64,000 nucleotides of DNA from Devosia neptuniae (GTDB lineage: Bacteria > Pseudomonadota > Alphaproteobacteria > Rhizobiales > Devosiaceae), in NCBI RefSeq assembly GCF_025452235.1, contig NZ_CP104964.1, forward strand, positions 248,001-312,000. The letters are read 5' to 3'. A program made the translations under genes and the position numbers. Below, piece after piece: positions 1 to 8,728 of this stretch. The notes under the pieces were generated by a model, which did no database searches, was not told the origin of the DNA, and saw only the letters and a list, made by a program, of their open reading frames with translations. Every line of letters starts with the position of its first letter. The first letter of the stretch is position 1.

Positions 1-1153
1 CCACAGCTATGCCCAGCCCGATCGTTAATCCCGTTGCGGAGATGATGAACGGATTAGACCAGATGCCGGCCTGACCCTGTGCGATCGAGGGATTGGAGAG
101 ACCGCTCCAATAGTGCAGTGTCCAGTTCGAAAACAGGGCGGACGAGGCCGGCGCGAGCGACGAGGCGATGAGAATCACGACCGGCACGACAGTGGTCACG
201 AGACAGATCAGTCCGGCGATTGCCAGCAGCGGCAGGCGCGCGGCGCGCAGCTCGAACCGCTTGGCCCGGCCGCCCTTGCCCGTGATGGTGGCATAGGACC
301 GACGTCCGGAAATGACCTTATTGCCCAGCCACAGGAACAAGGCGGAGACCACGATCAGCAGGATGGCGATCACATAGCCACGCGCGGTCTGGCCAACTTC
401 GATAAGACCGTAAAGGCGCGTCGCCATGGTCTGCATGCGCACTGGCAGGCCAAGCAAAGCCGGGGCGGCGAAATTGGACACCGCGCCGGCGAAGGTCAGG
501 GAGGCGCCGGCTACAACCGCCGGCAGGGCGACGGGCAGCACAATACCGAGCAGGATACGGCCGCGCTTAGCCCCGGCCATTTGTGCGGCTTCGACCAGGT
601 CGGAGTTGATTGTGGCGAGCGCCGCAGCAATGACCGTGAAAGCCAACGAATAATAGTGGGCGATCAGCACGATCAGCGTTGGCACCATGCCCCAGGCCAG
701 CCAGTCCGGAATGGTGAGACCCAGGCCCTCCAGAAACCCAGCCTGGCCACCGACGCGGGAATTACGGATCAGGGAGCCCCAGGCCAGCGAGGTGGCGAAA
801 CTGGGGATCATGAAAGGCAAAGTGGACATCAGCCCGATGGTGCGCCGGAACGGCACGTCGGTCATCACCACAAGCCAGGCAAGAAAGCCGCCAATCAGCA
901 CACAACCACAGGCGACGCCGACGCCCAGAATGAGCGTATTGCTGAGCGGCAGCCAGAGCAGGTTGCGCGATAGCCGTCCGCTGGTGACATCGCTCCACGC
1001 CACAATAGCGTCAGGGCCCAGTGTGTCAGCCAGGATGCGCAATAGCGGCGCCGCGACCAGCACACCTAGAATGGCAAGAACGAAGAGTTTGAGCGCCAGG
1101 CGCCCATTGATCTGGAAAGGCCGCGCCATTGAGCGGACCGGAGCGATGGACAT
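1..1153 (-). CDS. ABC transporter permease, ferric-iron/hexose-phosphate type (3' end outside window)
   Basis: Inner-membrane permease of an FbpB/AfuB-like importer. The frame starts at ATG 1153 (MSIAPVRSMARPF) and stays open to the first base, so the C-terminus is missing. The visible part of about 384 residues has a first membrane helix near residues 20-40 and then repeated hydrophobic segments. An EAA-like loop (EAAQMAGAKRGRIL) follows the first transport domain, and a second set of helices begins near residue 290, as expected for the two-domain permeases of this family (about 550 residues). It lies downstream of its binding-protein gene with a hairpin between them. The family is clear; the substrate is not. 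Confidence 0.85.
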   Translation of the reverse strand, partial: MSIAPVRSMARPFQINGRLALKLFVLAILGVLVAAPLLRILADTLGPDAIVAWSDVTSGRLSRNLLWLPLSNTLILGVGVACGCVLIGGFLAWLVVMTDVPFRRTIGLMSTLPFMIPSFATSLAWGSLIRNSRVGGQAGFLEGLGLTIPDWLAWGMVPTLIVLIAHYYSLAFTVIAAALATINSDLVEAAQMAGAKRGRILLGIVLPVALPAVVAGASLTFAGAVSNFAAPALLGLPVRMQTMATRLYGLIEVGQTARGYVIAILLIVVSALFLWLGNKVISGRRSYATITGKGGRAKRFELRAARLPLLAIAGLICLVTTVVPVVILIASSLAPASSALFSNWTLHYWSGLSNPSIAQGQAGIWSNPFIISATGLTIGLGIAV

Positions 1154-1170
1154 GATGGAATGACCCCGTG

Positions 1171-1193
1171 GGCTCCCGGCCAGGCCGGGAGCC
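1171..1193 (-). other. Intercistronic hairpin between binding protein and permease genes
   Basis: A perfect 11-bp inverted repeat (GGCTCCCGGCC and its complement) around a single central base. No T-run follows on the minus strand, so it is more likely an mRNA-stabilising or processing hairpin than a terminator. That would keep binding-protein mRNA above permease mRNA. Confidence 0.6.
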
Positions 1194-1206
1194 GTTGCAA
1201 TGGGAC

Positions 1207-2334
1207 TTACTGCAGCGACAGAACCAGATCGCCAACGTCCTGGCGAATCTGAGCTGTTGCCGCCGGATTGATTGACCAAGCGGCGAAGTCCGCCAGCGGC
1301 ACGGCATCGGGATGGCTGACAATGTCGCTGCGGGTGGCGTAGTCGCCGGCCACGTAGAACGGCTTGAAACCATCGCCGCCGGTTTCACTCGCGTCGCCCA
1401 TCAAAAAGTCGATGGCAAGTCGGGCGGCGGCCGGGTGGGTCGCGGTCGCGGATACGGCAAGCACCGCCGGGAAGATGATGCCATTGGCCGGCACAACTTC
1501 ATTAGCCACCTGCAGGGCCCAGCCCTCGTCTTCATTGTCACGGCGGTCCGAATAAGAGGTGAAACCGACCGGGGGATTGTCCTGACCTTTTAGGCCAATG
1601 GCCGCATTTACGTCGTCGGTCGAGGAGACGAGGATAAGGTCGTTCTCGAACAGATCAACGATGAATTGCTGGCCGGCATTCTCGACGCCATCGTCGAGCA
1701 CGATGGGCTGGCCGAACTCCGCTTCATAGGCGCTCGCCATCTCGTCAGCGCGCAACACGATTTCCGTCATCAAGTCGAGATAGTCGCCGCGCTGAAGGGG
1801 ATCCACCATGATGACGCGGCCGGTCCAGTCGGGCGTGGTGAGTTGCCAGAGGTTGTCGACCGGGGGACCATCAGGATTGGCCTCCTCGTTATACATCAGC
1901 ACCTTGGTCGACAACCGCTGGGCCAGCAGCGGGTTCTTCTCGCTGTCGTCAAGCAGGGAGACAACGCGCGGTGGGACATATTGGGTCACAAGACCTGGTC
2001 CAAGAAGCTCTGTGAACACAACGGGCGCATCGGAAATGTAAACCACGTCGACGCTGGCGATGCCGGCGCTGGCTTCCGCCTTGATACGGGTGATCTGTTC
2101 GGTCGAGGACATGTCGTGACTGATCATGTCGATGCCGGGATAGGCGGCTTCGAAAGCGGTTTCCACGGCAGCGATGCGGCTCGTGAAAGCGTAAACTGTC
2201 ACCGTACCCTCAGCCTGGGCGAGCGGCAGTAGCTCTTCCGGCGTCATCGCGTCGAGCGCGGCCAGGGGCTGGGCGGAAGCGGGAAGGGCGAGCGCCATGA
2301 AGGCGGTCGAGAGCAGTAGCGTCTTGTGGTCCAT
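1207..2334 (-). CDS. ABC transporter substrate-binding protein, FbpA/AfuA-like
   Basis: Periplasmic binding protein of 375 residues. It has a Sec signal peptide of about 21 residues ending ALPASA. The mature part has the class II binding-protein layout with the early segment GTVTVYAFTSR and a later VVYISDAPVVF strand, typical of ferric-iron-type family 1 binding proteins. The ATG is preceded by a GAGGAGG Shine-Dalgarno. It is the first gene of the importer and is separated by 126 bp from an RpiR regulator. Members of this family carry ferric iron or, as in AfuA, hexose phosphates. The SIS-domain regulator next door favours a sugar phosphate, but that is inference. Confidence 0.85.
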   Translation of the reverse strand: MDHKTLLLSTAFMALALPASAQPLAALDAMTPEELLPLAQAEGTVTVYAFTSRIAAVETAFEAAYPGIDMISHDMSSTEQITRIKAEASAGIASVDVVYISDAPVVFTELLGPGLVTQYVPPRVVSLLDDSEKNPLLAQRLSTKVLMYNEEANPDGPPVDNLWQLTTPDWTGRVIMVDPLQRGDYLDLMTEIVLRADEMASAYEAEFGQPIVLDDGVENAGQQFIVDLFENDLILVSSTDDVNAAIGLKGQDNPPVGFTSYSDRRDNEDEGWALQVANEVVPANGIIFPAVLAVSATATHPAAARLAIDFLMGDASETGGDGFKPFYVAGDYATRSDIVSHPDAVPLADFAAWSINPAATAQIRQDVGDLVLSLQ

Positions 2335-2386
2335 CTATTTCCTCCTCAGGAACGGACGCGTCAGGCGTCCTGTTGGATGCACATGT

Positions 2387-2407
2387 TGTTGCATTATGTT
2401 TGCAACA
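2387..2407. promoter_or_regulatory. Candidate RpiR operator upstream of the binding-protein gene
   Basis: A perfect 7-bp inverted repeat, TGTTGCA-N7-TGCAACA, lies 53 bp upstream of the binding-protein start. A further TTGCAA half-site follows at about 2419-2424. TGCAA-type half-sites also occur upstream of the rpiR-like gene, which suggests a shared regulator. Confidence 0.5.
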
Positions 2408-2460
2408 TGCATGTGAACTTGCAAAAATAGGATGTGCGAAATTTCCTCGATCGCACGTCG

Positions 2461-3297
2461 TTAGTCGAAGGCGTCAATAAGTTGCCCTAGAGCTTCGAGG
2501 TGCTGTAGCGAGGACTTAGGGTCTTCCTTAGCCATGCTCAGCACGAGCGCGTTGCAAATGGCCATGGGCACGGTGAGCGTCTGGAACGCCTCCTGCGATC
2601 CGGTCCGGGGGGCGAACAATAGGTGATCTGCGGCCGGCACCAGGGATGGGCCAACGCTGCCGGAAATGACAATCGAGGCAGCGCCCATGGCCCGAGCATG
2701 GTTCACCAAGGCGGAATAGTGTGTAGGTTGCCGCCGAAAGGCGAATCCAACGATGGCATCGGCCGATGACATGCCCAGTACTTGCTCGGCAAGGTCGCGA
2801 CCCTCGCCATGCAGCATCACGGTGTCACAGCCCATCCGACGGAGACGACGATCGATCAGCACGGCCAGTGCTTCGGCATTACCGCGCGCAAATATGTAGA
2901 TGCGCCGCGCTTTGATCAGGGCTCGTGCCGCGGCCATCACCTGTGCATCATCAATATAGCGCTGCAGCCCGGCAAGCGCCTCCATCTCGCGACCGACCAG
3001 ATCGCTGACCAGTCCGGCGTCGCTCGCCTGCTGCAAGGTGTTGCGGATGCGCGTCGCCGGATCGGTGCGGACGATGAACTCTTCCTGGATCGCGGCGCGG
3101 AATCCGGCATAGTTGGGATAGCCCAGTTTCTTGGCTAGCCGCGATGCCGTCGCCTCGTGGACACCGATACGTTGTGCAAGCTCACTTGCAGTACCCAAGG
3201 CAATATCGCGCGGGCTGGAAATGACCTGTTTGATCAACAATTGTTCAGCTGGCGTCAGCGCCTCTGCAACTTCCTTGACACGCTCTAATACCGACAT
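2461..3297 (-). CDS. MurR/RpiR family transcriptional regulator with SIS domain
   Basis: DNA-binding regulator of 278 residues. The N-terminal HTH_6 domain (about residues 1-80) contains ASELAQRIGVHEATASRLAKKLG as its helix-turn-helix. A SIS sugar-phosphate-binding domain follows at about residues 125-250, with IYIFARGNAEALA and the strand IVISGSVG. Members bind phosphosugars and usually control the neighbouring transport or catabolic genes. It is followed on the same strand by the AfuA-like importer and is probably autoregulated through TGCAA repeats in its own upstream region. Confidence 0.9.
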   Translation of the reverse strand: MSVLERVKEVAEALTPAEQLLIKQVISSPRDIALGTASELAQRIGVHEATASRLAKKLGYPNYAGFRAAIQEEFIVRTDPATRIRNTLQQASDAGLVSDLVGREMEALAGLQRYIDDAQVMAAARALIKARRIYIFARGNAEALAVLIDRRLRRMGCDTVMLHGEGRDLAEQVLGMSSADAIVGFAFRRQPTHYSALVNHARAMGAASIVISGSVGPSLVPAADHLLFAPRTGSQEAFQTLTVPMAICNALVLSMAKEDPKSSLQHLEALGQLIDAFD

Positions 3298-3325
3298 TGC
3301 TCCTCCATGAAAGGAGGCTAGAGTA

Positions 3326-3371
3326 ATGCAAGTTTACACGCAAGAGAATTTTATATGCAAGTATTCTTGCG
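3326..3371. promoter_or_regulatory. Candidate autoregulatory operator of the RpiR gene
   Basis: The upstream region carries ATGCAAGT twice (3326-3333 and 3355-3362, 29 bp apart) and a 7-bp inverted repeat, CGCAAGA (3339-3345) with TCTTGCG (3365-3371). The half-sites resemble those near 2387-2424. Confidence 0.45.
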
Positions 3372-3719
3372 TTCGCCTTCTGAAGTGTGATCCCTCACGC
3401 CCTGCGCGCTATTTGTGTGCGCGTCGTAAATAGCTGGCACGTCCCCGTCCGGATGGGACCCTACGACTTCCACGATTTCGTATGGTCAAGCGGTAGTTCG
3501 AAGGGCAAAGCGACCCTTAATTTGGGTCCTCGCACCGTCCGAATGACATTGGCCATCCGCCCGCCCGAAGGCTGCCTGCGGCCGGTAGTCGAACGCGCAA
3601 ACCCCATGAAGCGGACTGCCTACTTCGTTCCTACACCGGAACCGGGCCGGTAACTGTCGTCCCATTTCGGCAATCACCCAAAGCAGCGCCAAATGACCTC
3701 TGAAGCGGAGTTTTGTCTT
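3372..3719. other. Intergenic stretch, no convincing gene
   Basis: About 350 bp between the RpiR promoter and the end of the fbp operon. An 88-codon open frame exists on the plus strand at 3387-3653, but it has no Shine-Dalgarno, no recognisable domain and an unlikely composition. It could be decayed sequence. Confidence 0.4.
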
Positions 3720-4658
3720 CTAGGTGCTATGATCGGACAGTGTGGTCACTGCCTCTTGGTCACCTGCTATGAAGCCAACGCGCTGGTGCAGGCTGGTGGG
3801 GGTTGTTTGCAATGTGTCGGCGGCGCTGCCTTGGGCATTTTCGATGATAAAGCCGATCGGATTGCACTCGTAAAGCAGTCGCAGCTTGCCTTGAGGGCGG
3901 TCGGATTGGGTGGGGTAGAGGAAGACACCGCCCTGATGAAGGATGCGGTGGATGTCGGCCACCATCGAGCCGACCCAGCGCATGTTGTAGTCGCCGCTGT
4001 CGAGCCATTGTTGGATGGTCGCCGCGAGATCGGGTGGCCACCGGGATTGGTTGGAGACATTGGCGCTGATGACCCTGGCACCGGCGGGGATCGACAGACG
4101 GTCGTGGGTCAGGAGGAACTCGCCGCTTGCGGGGTCGGCGGTGAATTGCACGACTTGTCCCGGCAGGGCCAAGAGGAGGCAGATCTGTGGGCCATAGACG
4201 ACGTAGCCGGCAGCAACCTGGCGGTGGCCAGATTGGAGAAAGGCGGTATCGTCGATAGTAGTCGCTGGCGCGGGCAGGATGGAGAAGATGGTTCCGACGG
4301 TGACGTTGACGTCTATATTGCTTGATCCGTCGAGCGGGTCGAACGCCACGAGGTAGGCCGCGTCGGGGCGCGCGAATACGATGGCGTTATCTTCTTCTTC
4401 GGAGGCGATGGCGGCGATGGCAGGATTTGCGGCGAGATGGCGCTTGCAGATATCGTTGGCGAGGACGTCCAGCCGCTTTTGGGTTTCCCCCTGCACATTG
4501 ACATTGTCCAGACTACCGAGTGCCCCGGTCAGCGCGCCCCCGCGGATGAGACCGGCGATTTCGGTGCTGGCGTGCGCCAGATCAAGCAGGACCGACGCGA
4601 GAGCAGTTTCGGTATGGAGGGCCAGCCAGTGGGCTAGGGTGATGGAATGGGTGGTCAC
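3720..4658 (-). CDS. fbp: Fructose-1,6-bisphosphatase class I
   Basis: Hydrolyses fructose 1,6-bisphosphate to fructose 6-phosphate in gluconeogenesis. It has 312 residues, somewhat shorter than the usual 330-340. The metal-binding signature DPLDGSSNIDVN is intact near residue 106, preceded by the acidic SEEEDN segment. GGVFLYPTQ and KLRLLYECNP, near the sugar-phosphate site, are also present. It is last in the edd-galM-Gfo/Idh-fbp operon and overlaps the preceding gene by 4 bp (ATGA). This position lets triose phosphates made by the aldolases across the divergent promoter be returned to hexose phosphate and on to the Entner-Doudoroff route. Confidence 0.95.
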   Translation of the reverse strand: MTTHSITLAHWLALHTETALASVLLDLAHASTEIAGLIRGGALTGALGSLDNVNVQGETQKRLDVLANDICKRHLAANPAIAAIASEEEDNAIVFARPDAAYLVAFDPLDGSSNIDVNVTVGTIFSILPAPATTIDDTAFLQSGHRQVAAGYVVYGPQICLLLALPGQVVQFTADPASGEFLLTHDRLSIPAGARVISANVSNQSRWPPDLAATIQQWLDSGDYNMRWVGSMVADIHRILHQGGVFLYPTQSDRPQGKLRLLYECNPIGFIIENAQGSAADTLQTTPTSLHQRVGFIAGDQEAVTTLSDHST

Positions 4659-5644
4659 GGCAAATTCTCTATTTGTGTGCGGGAGCCGGTTGTGGCGGAC
4701 TGGATGGCCGCAAGGGCTGTCGCCAGAGCAATGGCGCCGTCGCGTCCGGATGCAGCAATCGGGGCGCCGTTGCGGGCGGCCTGTTGAAAATTGTCGATGA
4801 GGGCGGCGTAAGGATCATGGTGCGCGATCGACAGGATGTGGGGGCCGCTCTGATCGTGCAGTGTCAGGCTGCCCGCGGGCCGGCCTGAAAGGCAGTCCTC
4901 GGCAATCAGGCGGCCGGCATCGCCGATCACTTCGAGCCGTGTCTGGCCAAAAGGCGCGTCGAAATCATCGTGGAATTGGGCTGACAGAGTGGGGCCGAAG
5001 TCGAGAATGCCCATAATGGCATGCGGCGGCTCGCCATTTGGGCCGGAAAAGGCTGCGGAGACCGATCGCGGGTCGCTTGCGAGCAGGAACCGTAGCAGGT
5101 CGATATCGTGGACCGTTTTGTCGAGCACTATGCCTGCGCCGGGGCCGCTAAGACGCCAGCCGCGCAAGTGCCCAGGCAGCCAGCCGGCATTGCTGATGAT
5201 CACCGCGCGAGGCGTGCCAATCTGGCCCGATACTATGCAGTCGCGGATTTTGCGATGCACCGCATTGTGCCGCAGATGGTGGTTCACCGCCAGAATGCGG
5301 CCCGCCGCGCCGGCGGCTGCGATCATGCGACGGGCGTCGGCGAGATCGATGGCAATCGGCTTTTCGCAGAGGACATGGCAGCCGGTGTCTAGTGCTTGCA
5401 GGGTTTGGGCGCAATGCTGGGCATTGGTGCTCGAGATATAGACCGCATCGGCATTGGCCACTGCCTTAGCCAGATGCTGGGTGGCCAGCGGCAGGGCGAA
5501 ATCGGCCGCGAAGGCCTCGGCCCGTTCCAGATTGCCCGACTGCACCGCGACAATGTTGCCGCCTGCCGCCCTGATCGCCGCGACTATGCGCTCGCGGGCA
5601 ATGGTGGAGGCGCCGATCAGCGCCCAGCGCAAGCCCGTGGTCAT
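4655..5644 (-). CDS. Gfo/Idh/MocA family oxidoreductase
   Basis: NAD(P)-dependent sugar or polyol dehydrogenase of 329 residues. The Rossmann fold starts at residue 6 (WALIGASTIA). The CEKPIA motif near residue 94 carries the conserved lysine. The downstream VLDKTVHDIDLLRFL segment supplies the conserved aspartate and histidine of the active site. It overlaps galM by 4 bp upstream and fbp by 4 bp downstream, so translation is coupled. The family oxidises many substrates (glucose, inositol, galactose, deoxysugars), so the exact one cannot be told. The neighbouring epimerase suggests an aldose. Confidence 0.9.
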   Translation of the reverse strand: MTTGLRWALIGASTIARERIVAAIRAAGGNIVAVQSGNLERAEAFAADFALPLATQHLAKAVANADAVYISSTNAQHCAQTLQALDTGCHVLCEKPIAIDLADARRMIAAAGAAGRILAVNHHLRHNAVHRKIRDCIVSGQIGTPRAVIISNAGWLPGHLRGWRLSGPGAGIVLDKTVHDIDLLRFLLASDPRSVSAAFSGPNGEPPHAIMGILDFGPTLSAQFHDDFDAPFGQTRLEVIGDAGRLIAEDCLSGRPAGSLTLHDQSGPHILSIAHHDPYAALIDNFQQAARNGAPIAASGRDGAIALATALAAIQSATTGSRTQIENLP

Positions 5645-6693
5645 GGGGTGATCGTGGAGAACGAAATCTCCATGCGGTGATCATAAATTTGTCCGGGGCG
5701 CAGCACTGAGGAGGGGAAGCAGGCCTCGTTTGGCGCGTTGGGAAAGTTCTGCGTTTCAAGCGCGAAGCCGGCATAGCGCTGGTAGAGGGCGCCGTTCTTG
5801 CCTTGCGTCGGTGCGTCGGCGAAGTGGTTGGCGGTATAGAGCTGCACGCCGGGCTGGTTGGAGCGCAATTGCATGGCGCGCCCGCTGACGGGATCAAATG
5901 CCTCGGCGGACAGATGCATGTTGCCGTCGAAATTGCTGTGACAGAGATTGTGATCATAGCCACCGCTGGGCCAAGCGGCGGCGATGTCGCGTCCTATTGG
6001 TTTGGCGGTGGTGAAGTCGAAGGGGGTGTCGGTGACACTGGCAATTTCGCCCGTTGGAATTTTGTCTGGCGTCACGGGCGTATAGGTGTCCGCAACGATG
6101 CGGAGCATCTGCTGCTCGACGCTGCCGCTCCCATGGCCTGCAAGGTTCCAATAGCCGTGATAGACGAGGTTGCAGATGGTTGGACGATCACTGGTCGCCT
6201 GCATGTGGATTTCGAGGGTTCCGTCAGGCCTCAGCCCGTAGTGGACGCTGGCATCCAGAGCGCCGGGATAGCCCTGATCGCCATCGGGACTGTGCAGGCG
6301 GAATTGCACGCTATTGCTTGTCTCGTCGGGATGAGCAGTCCAGAACCTTTTGCCGAAACCGGGCAGGCCGCCATGCAGGTGGTGCTCGCCATTGTTGCGT
6401 GGGAGTTGGAAATCCTGCCCGTCCAGCGAGAAACGGCCCTGGGCGAGGCGGTTGGAGTGGCGACCGCAGATGGCGCCGGCATTGCCGGGCTTGGTGACGT
6501 AATCGGCCGGATCGTCATAGCCGAGCACGATATCGTCGACCTGCCCATTGCGGTCCGGCCGGGTGAGGCGGGTCAGGATGGCGCCGAAGGTCATCACCTC
6601 GATGCTGGTTTGCCCGGCCGAGAGGCGATAGGCCTCGACGGGCTGGCCATCGATGCTGCCCAGGGTGATCTGCTGGATTGTGTTAGCTGACAA
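5641..6693 (-). CDS. galM: Aldose 1-epimerase (mutarotase)
   Basis: Interconverts alpha and beta anomers of aldoses. With a TTG start at 6693 ([12 protein letters not shown]) it has 350 residues, the normal family length; the frame upstream of this lies inside edd and is not real sequence of the protein. Visible signatures are [18 protein letters not shown], the [13 protein letters not shown] histidine region and, near the C-terminus, [12 protein letters not shown] with the catalytic glutamate. It overlaps the 3' end of edd by 11 bp and the next gene by 4 bp. Conversion of the sugar into the anomer used by the neighbouring oxidoreductase is a reasonable inference. Confidence 0.92.
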   Translation of the reverse strand: MSANTIQQITLGSIDGQPVEAYRLSAGQTSIEVMTFGAILTRLTRPDRNGQVDDIVLGYDDPADYVTKPGNAGAICGRHSNRLAQGRFSLDGQDFQLPRNNGEHHLHGGLPGFGKRFWTAHPDETSNSVQFRLHSPDGDQGYPGALDASVHYGLRPDGTLEIHMQATSDRPTICNLVYHGYWNLAGHGSGSVEQQMLRIVADTYTPVTPDKIPTGEIASVTDTPFDFTTAKPIGRDIAAAWPSGGYDHNLCHSNFDGNMHLSAEAFDPVSGRAMQLRSNQPGVQLYTANHFADAPTQGKNGALYQRYAGFALETQNFPNAPNEACFPSSVLRPGQIYDHRMEISFSTITP

Positions 6694-8497
6694 TGCTGGC
6701 TCCTGTTTCGGCGCCGCTGGCCATGGAGCGGAGCTTGGAGAAAAGTTCACGGCCGCTGCCACGCTGGCGGCGGATGGGGGATGGCGCTGGCTCGCGCGCG
6801 GCAAATTCGGCGGGATCAACGAGGACGTCGAGCCGGCCACTGGTCGCGTCCAGAACCAGCATGTCGCCATCGCGCAGTTTGCCGATGGCGCCACCATCCT
6901 GGGCTTCGGGGGTGACGTGAATGGCGGCTGGCACTTTGCCCGATGCGCCTGACATGCGGCCATCGGTTACCAGGGCAACTTTGAGGCCCCGGTCCTGCAG
7001 CACGCCAAGCGCAGGGGTGAGCTTGTGCAGTTCGGGCATGCCGCAGGCCTTGGGGCCCTGATAGGGCAGCACGGCGATGAAATCGCTGGTTAGCTCGCCG
7101 GCCTTGAAGGCGTCGAGCAGGGCGGATTGGGTTGCAAAAATGCGGGCAGGGGCCTTGATAAGCTGGTGCTCTTCGGCAACCGCCGAGACTTTGATGACGG
7201 CCCGCCCGAGCCCACCTTCGAGCAGCTTTAGCCCGCCTTTTGGGAGGAAGGGCTTGCTGGCGTTACGCAGCACGGTTTCATCGGCGCTGGATGTGCCGGC
7301 GTCGCGCCACACCAGTTCGCCGCCATCAAGGAAAGGCTCGCGCGTATAGGCGGACAGGCCCTGGCCCAACATGGTCGTGACGTCATCATGCAGCAGGCCG
7401 GAATCGCGCAGGGTGCGGATGAGAAAGCCCATGCCGCCCGCCGCGTGGAAGTGATTGATATCGGCCGCGCCATTGGGGTAGGCGCGAACGAGGAGCGGGA
7501 TGATTTCGGAAAGATCCGAGAAGTCATCCCAGGTGAGGATGATGCCGGCGGCGCGCGCCATGGCGATCAAATGCATGGTGTGGTTGGTCGAGCCGCCCGT
7601 TGCGAGCAATCCGATGATGCCGTTGACGAAGGCAGGGACATCGAGAATACGGGCGATGGGCGTGTGGTCCGGGCCGGGTTCGGCGAGGGCCACGGCGCGG
7701 ATGGCGGCTGCCTCGGTGAGGGCGTTGCGCAGCGGTGTGTTGGGATTGACGAAGCTGGAGCCGGGCAGGTGCAGGCCCATGATTTCCATCAGCATCTGAT
7801 TGGAATTAGCTGTGCCGTAAAAGGTGCAGGTGCCGGCCGAATGGTAGGATTTGGCTTCGGCCTCAAGTAATTCGGCACGGTCGGCCTTGCCTTCGGCATA
7901 GAGTTGGCGCACGCGCACCTTTTCCTTGTTGGGCAGGCCGGATGGCATGGGCCCGGCGGGCACGAAGACAGCGGGCAGGTGGCCGAAGGTGAGGGCGCCG
8001 ATGACGAGGCCCGGCACGATCTTGTCGCAGACCCCGAGATAGAGCGCGGCATCGAAGGCGTCGTGGCTGAGGGCAATGGCGGTGGACATGGCAATCACGT
8101 CGCGGGAGAACAGCGACAGCTCCATGCCGTCCTGGCCCTGCGTAATGCCGTCGCACATGGCCGGAACGCCGCCAGCCACTTGCGCTACGGCGCCGGCCTG
8201 CCGAACGGACTTTTTGATCAGCGCGGGATAGGCCTCGAAGGGTTGGTGGGCCGAGACCATGTCATTGTAGGAGGTGATGATGCCGATATTGCTGGCGCGG
8301 GCACCGAGCAGGTCGCGCTTCTCGCCCGGCATGCAGGCGGCAGCGACGTGGGCAATGTTGCCGCAACTGAGCAGATTGCGCCGTGGCCCGGCCTCCAGAC
8401 TCTCTGCGACCTGATCGAGATAGTCGTCGCGCGTGCCGGCGGACCGCTCCTCGATCCGTCTGGTTACCATGGCGATTTTTGTATGCAGCGCGGTCAT
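6683..8497 (-). CDS. edd: Phosphogluconate dehydratase
   Basis: Entner-Doudoroff enzyme that dehydrates 6-phosphogluconate to 2-keto-3-deoxy-6-phosphogluconate. It has 604 residues, the standard Edd length, of the IlvD/Edd iron-sulfur dehydratase family. Conserved segments include [17 protein letters not shown], the cysteine-containing [30 protein letters not shown], and [15 protein letters not shown] with the third cluster cysteine. The C-terminal [19 protein letters not shown] is also intact. It is first in its operon, behind a shared divergent promoter region with the PfkB operon. The KDPG aldolase gene (eda) is not in this window. Confidence 0.95.
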   Translation of the reverse strand: MTALHTKIAMVTRRIEERSAGTRDDYLDQVAESLEAGPRRNLLSCGNIAHVAAACMPGEKRDLLGARASNIGIITSYNDMVSAHQPFEAYPALIKKSVRQAGAVAQVAGGVPAMCDGITQGQDGMELSLFSRDVIAMSTAIALSHDAFDAALYLGVCDKIVPGLVIGALTFGHLPAVFVPAGPMPSGLPNKEKVRVRQLYAEGKADRAELLEAEAKSYHSAGTCTFYGTANSNQMLMEIMGLHLPGSSFVNPNTPLRNALTEAAAIRAVALAEPGPDHTPIARILDVPAFVNGIIGLLATGGSTNHTMHLIAMARAAGIILTWDDFSDLSEIIPLLVRAYPNGAADINHFHAAGGMGFLIRTLRDSGLLHDDVTTMLGQGLSAYTREPFLDGGELVWRDAGTSSADETVLRNASKPFLPKGGLKLLEGGLGRAVIKVSAVAEEHQLIKAPARIFATQSALLDAFKAGELTSDFIAVLPYQGPKACGMPELHKLTPALGVLQDRGLKVALVTDGRMSGASGKVPAAIHVTPEAQDGGAIGKLRDGDMLVLDATSGRLDVLVDPAEFAAREPAPSPIRRQRGSGRELFSKLRSMASGAETGASIVS

Positions 8498-8548
8498 CCA
8501 CAGGCTCCCAGCCCGGAAAACCGGGCCATTTAGCGTCTCGTGAACTTG

Positions 8549-8590
8549 CTTGTAAATTTTATTGACTACATGTCAAGCCGTGACTATGGT
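8549..8590. promoter_or_regulatory. Overlapping divergent promoters for the edd and PfkB operons
   Basis: Plus strand: TTGACT (8562-8567), 17-bp spacer, TATGGT (8585-8590). Minus strand: TTGACA (8571-8576 read in reverse), 16-bp spacer, TACAAG (8549-8554). The two promoters overlap and sit in an imperfect dyad (CTTGTA ... TACATGTCAAG), a plausible site for the FadR-type regulator at the end of the rightward operon. Confidence 0.45.
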
Positions 8591-8728
8591 CCCAACAAAT
8601 AGCGAGCGGGCCGGCAAGGACCCGCTGAGGATTGCACCAAAAACTACAGTGCGAACTTGCTCCGAAGGCTGGGGCGGGGGCGTACAAGGTTGCCCGATTA
8701 TTGGCCGCGAGGCCGTGGAGACGTGACT

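Noticed and set aside
113..973. Long plus-strand open frame opposite the first permease gene
   Set aside because: The minus strand encodes clear permease helices and an EAA loop; the plus frame is Gln/His/Gly-rich shadow sequence.
3387..3653. An 88-codon plus-strand frame in the gap before fbp
   Set aside because: No ribosome site, unlikely composition and no known family; kept only as intergenic sequence.
6683..8497. The dehydratase as a sulfogluconate dehydratase of the sulfo-ED route
   Set aside because: Its length and all visible motifs match standard Edd, and the lactonase and KDSG aldolase genes are missing.
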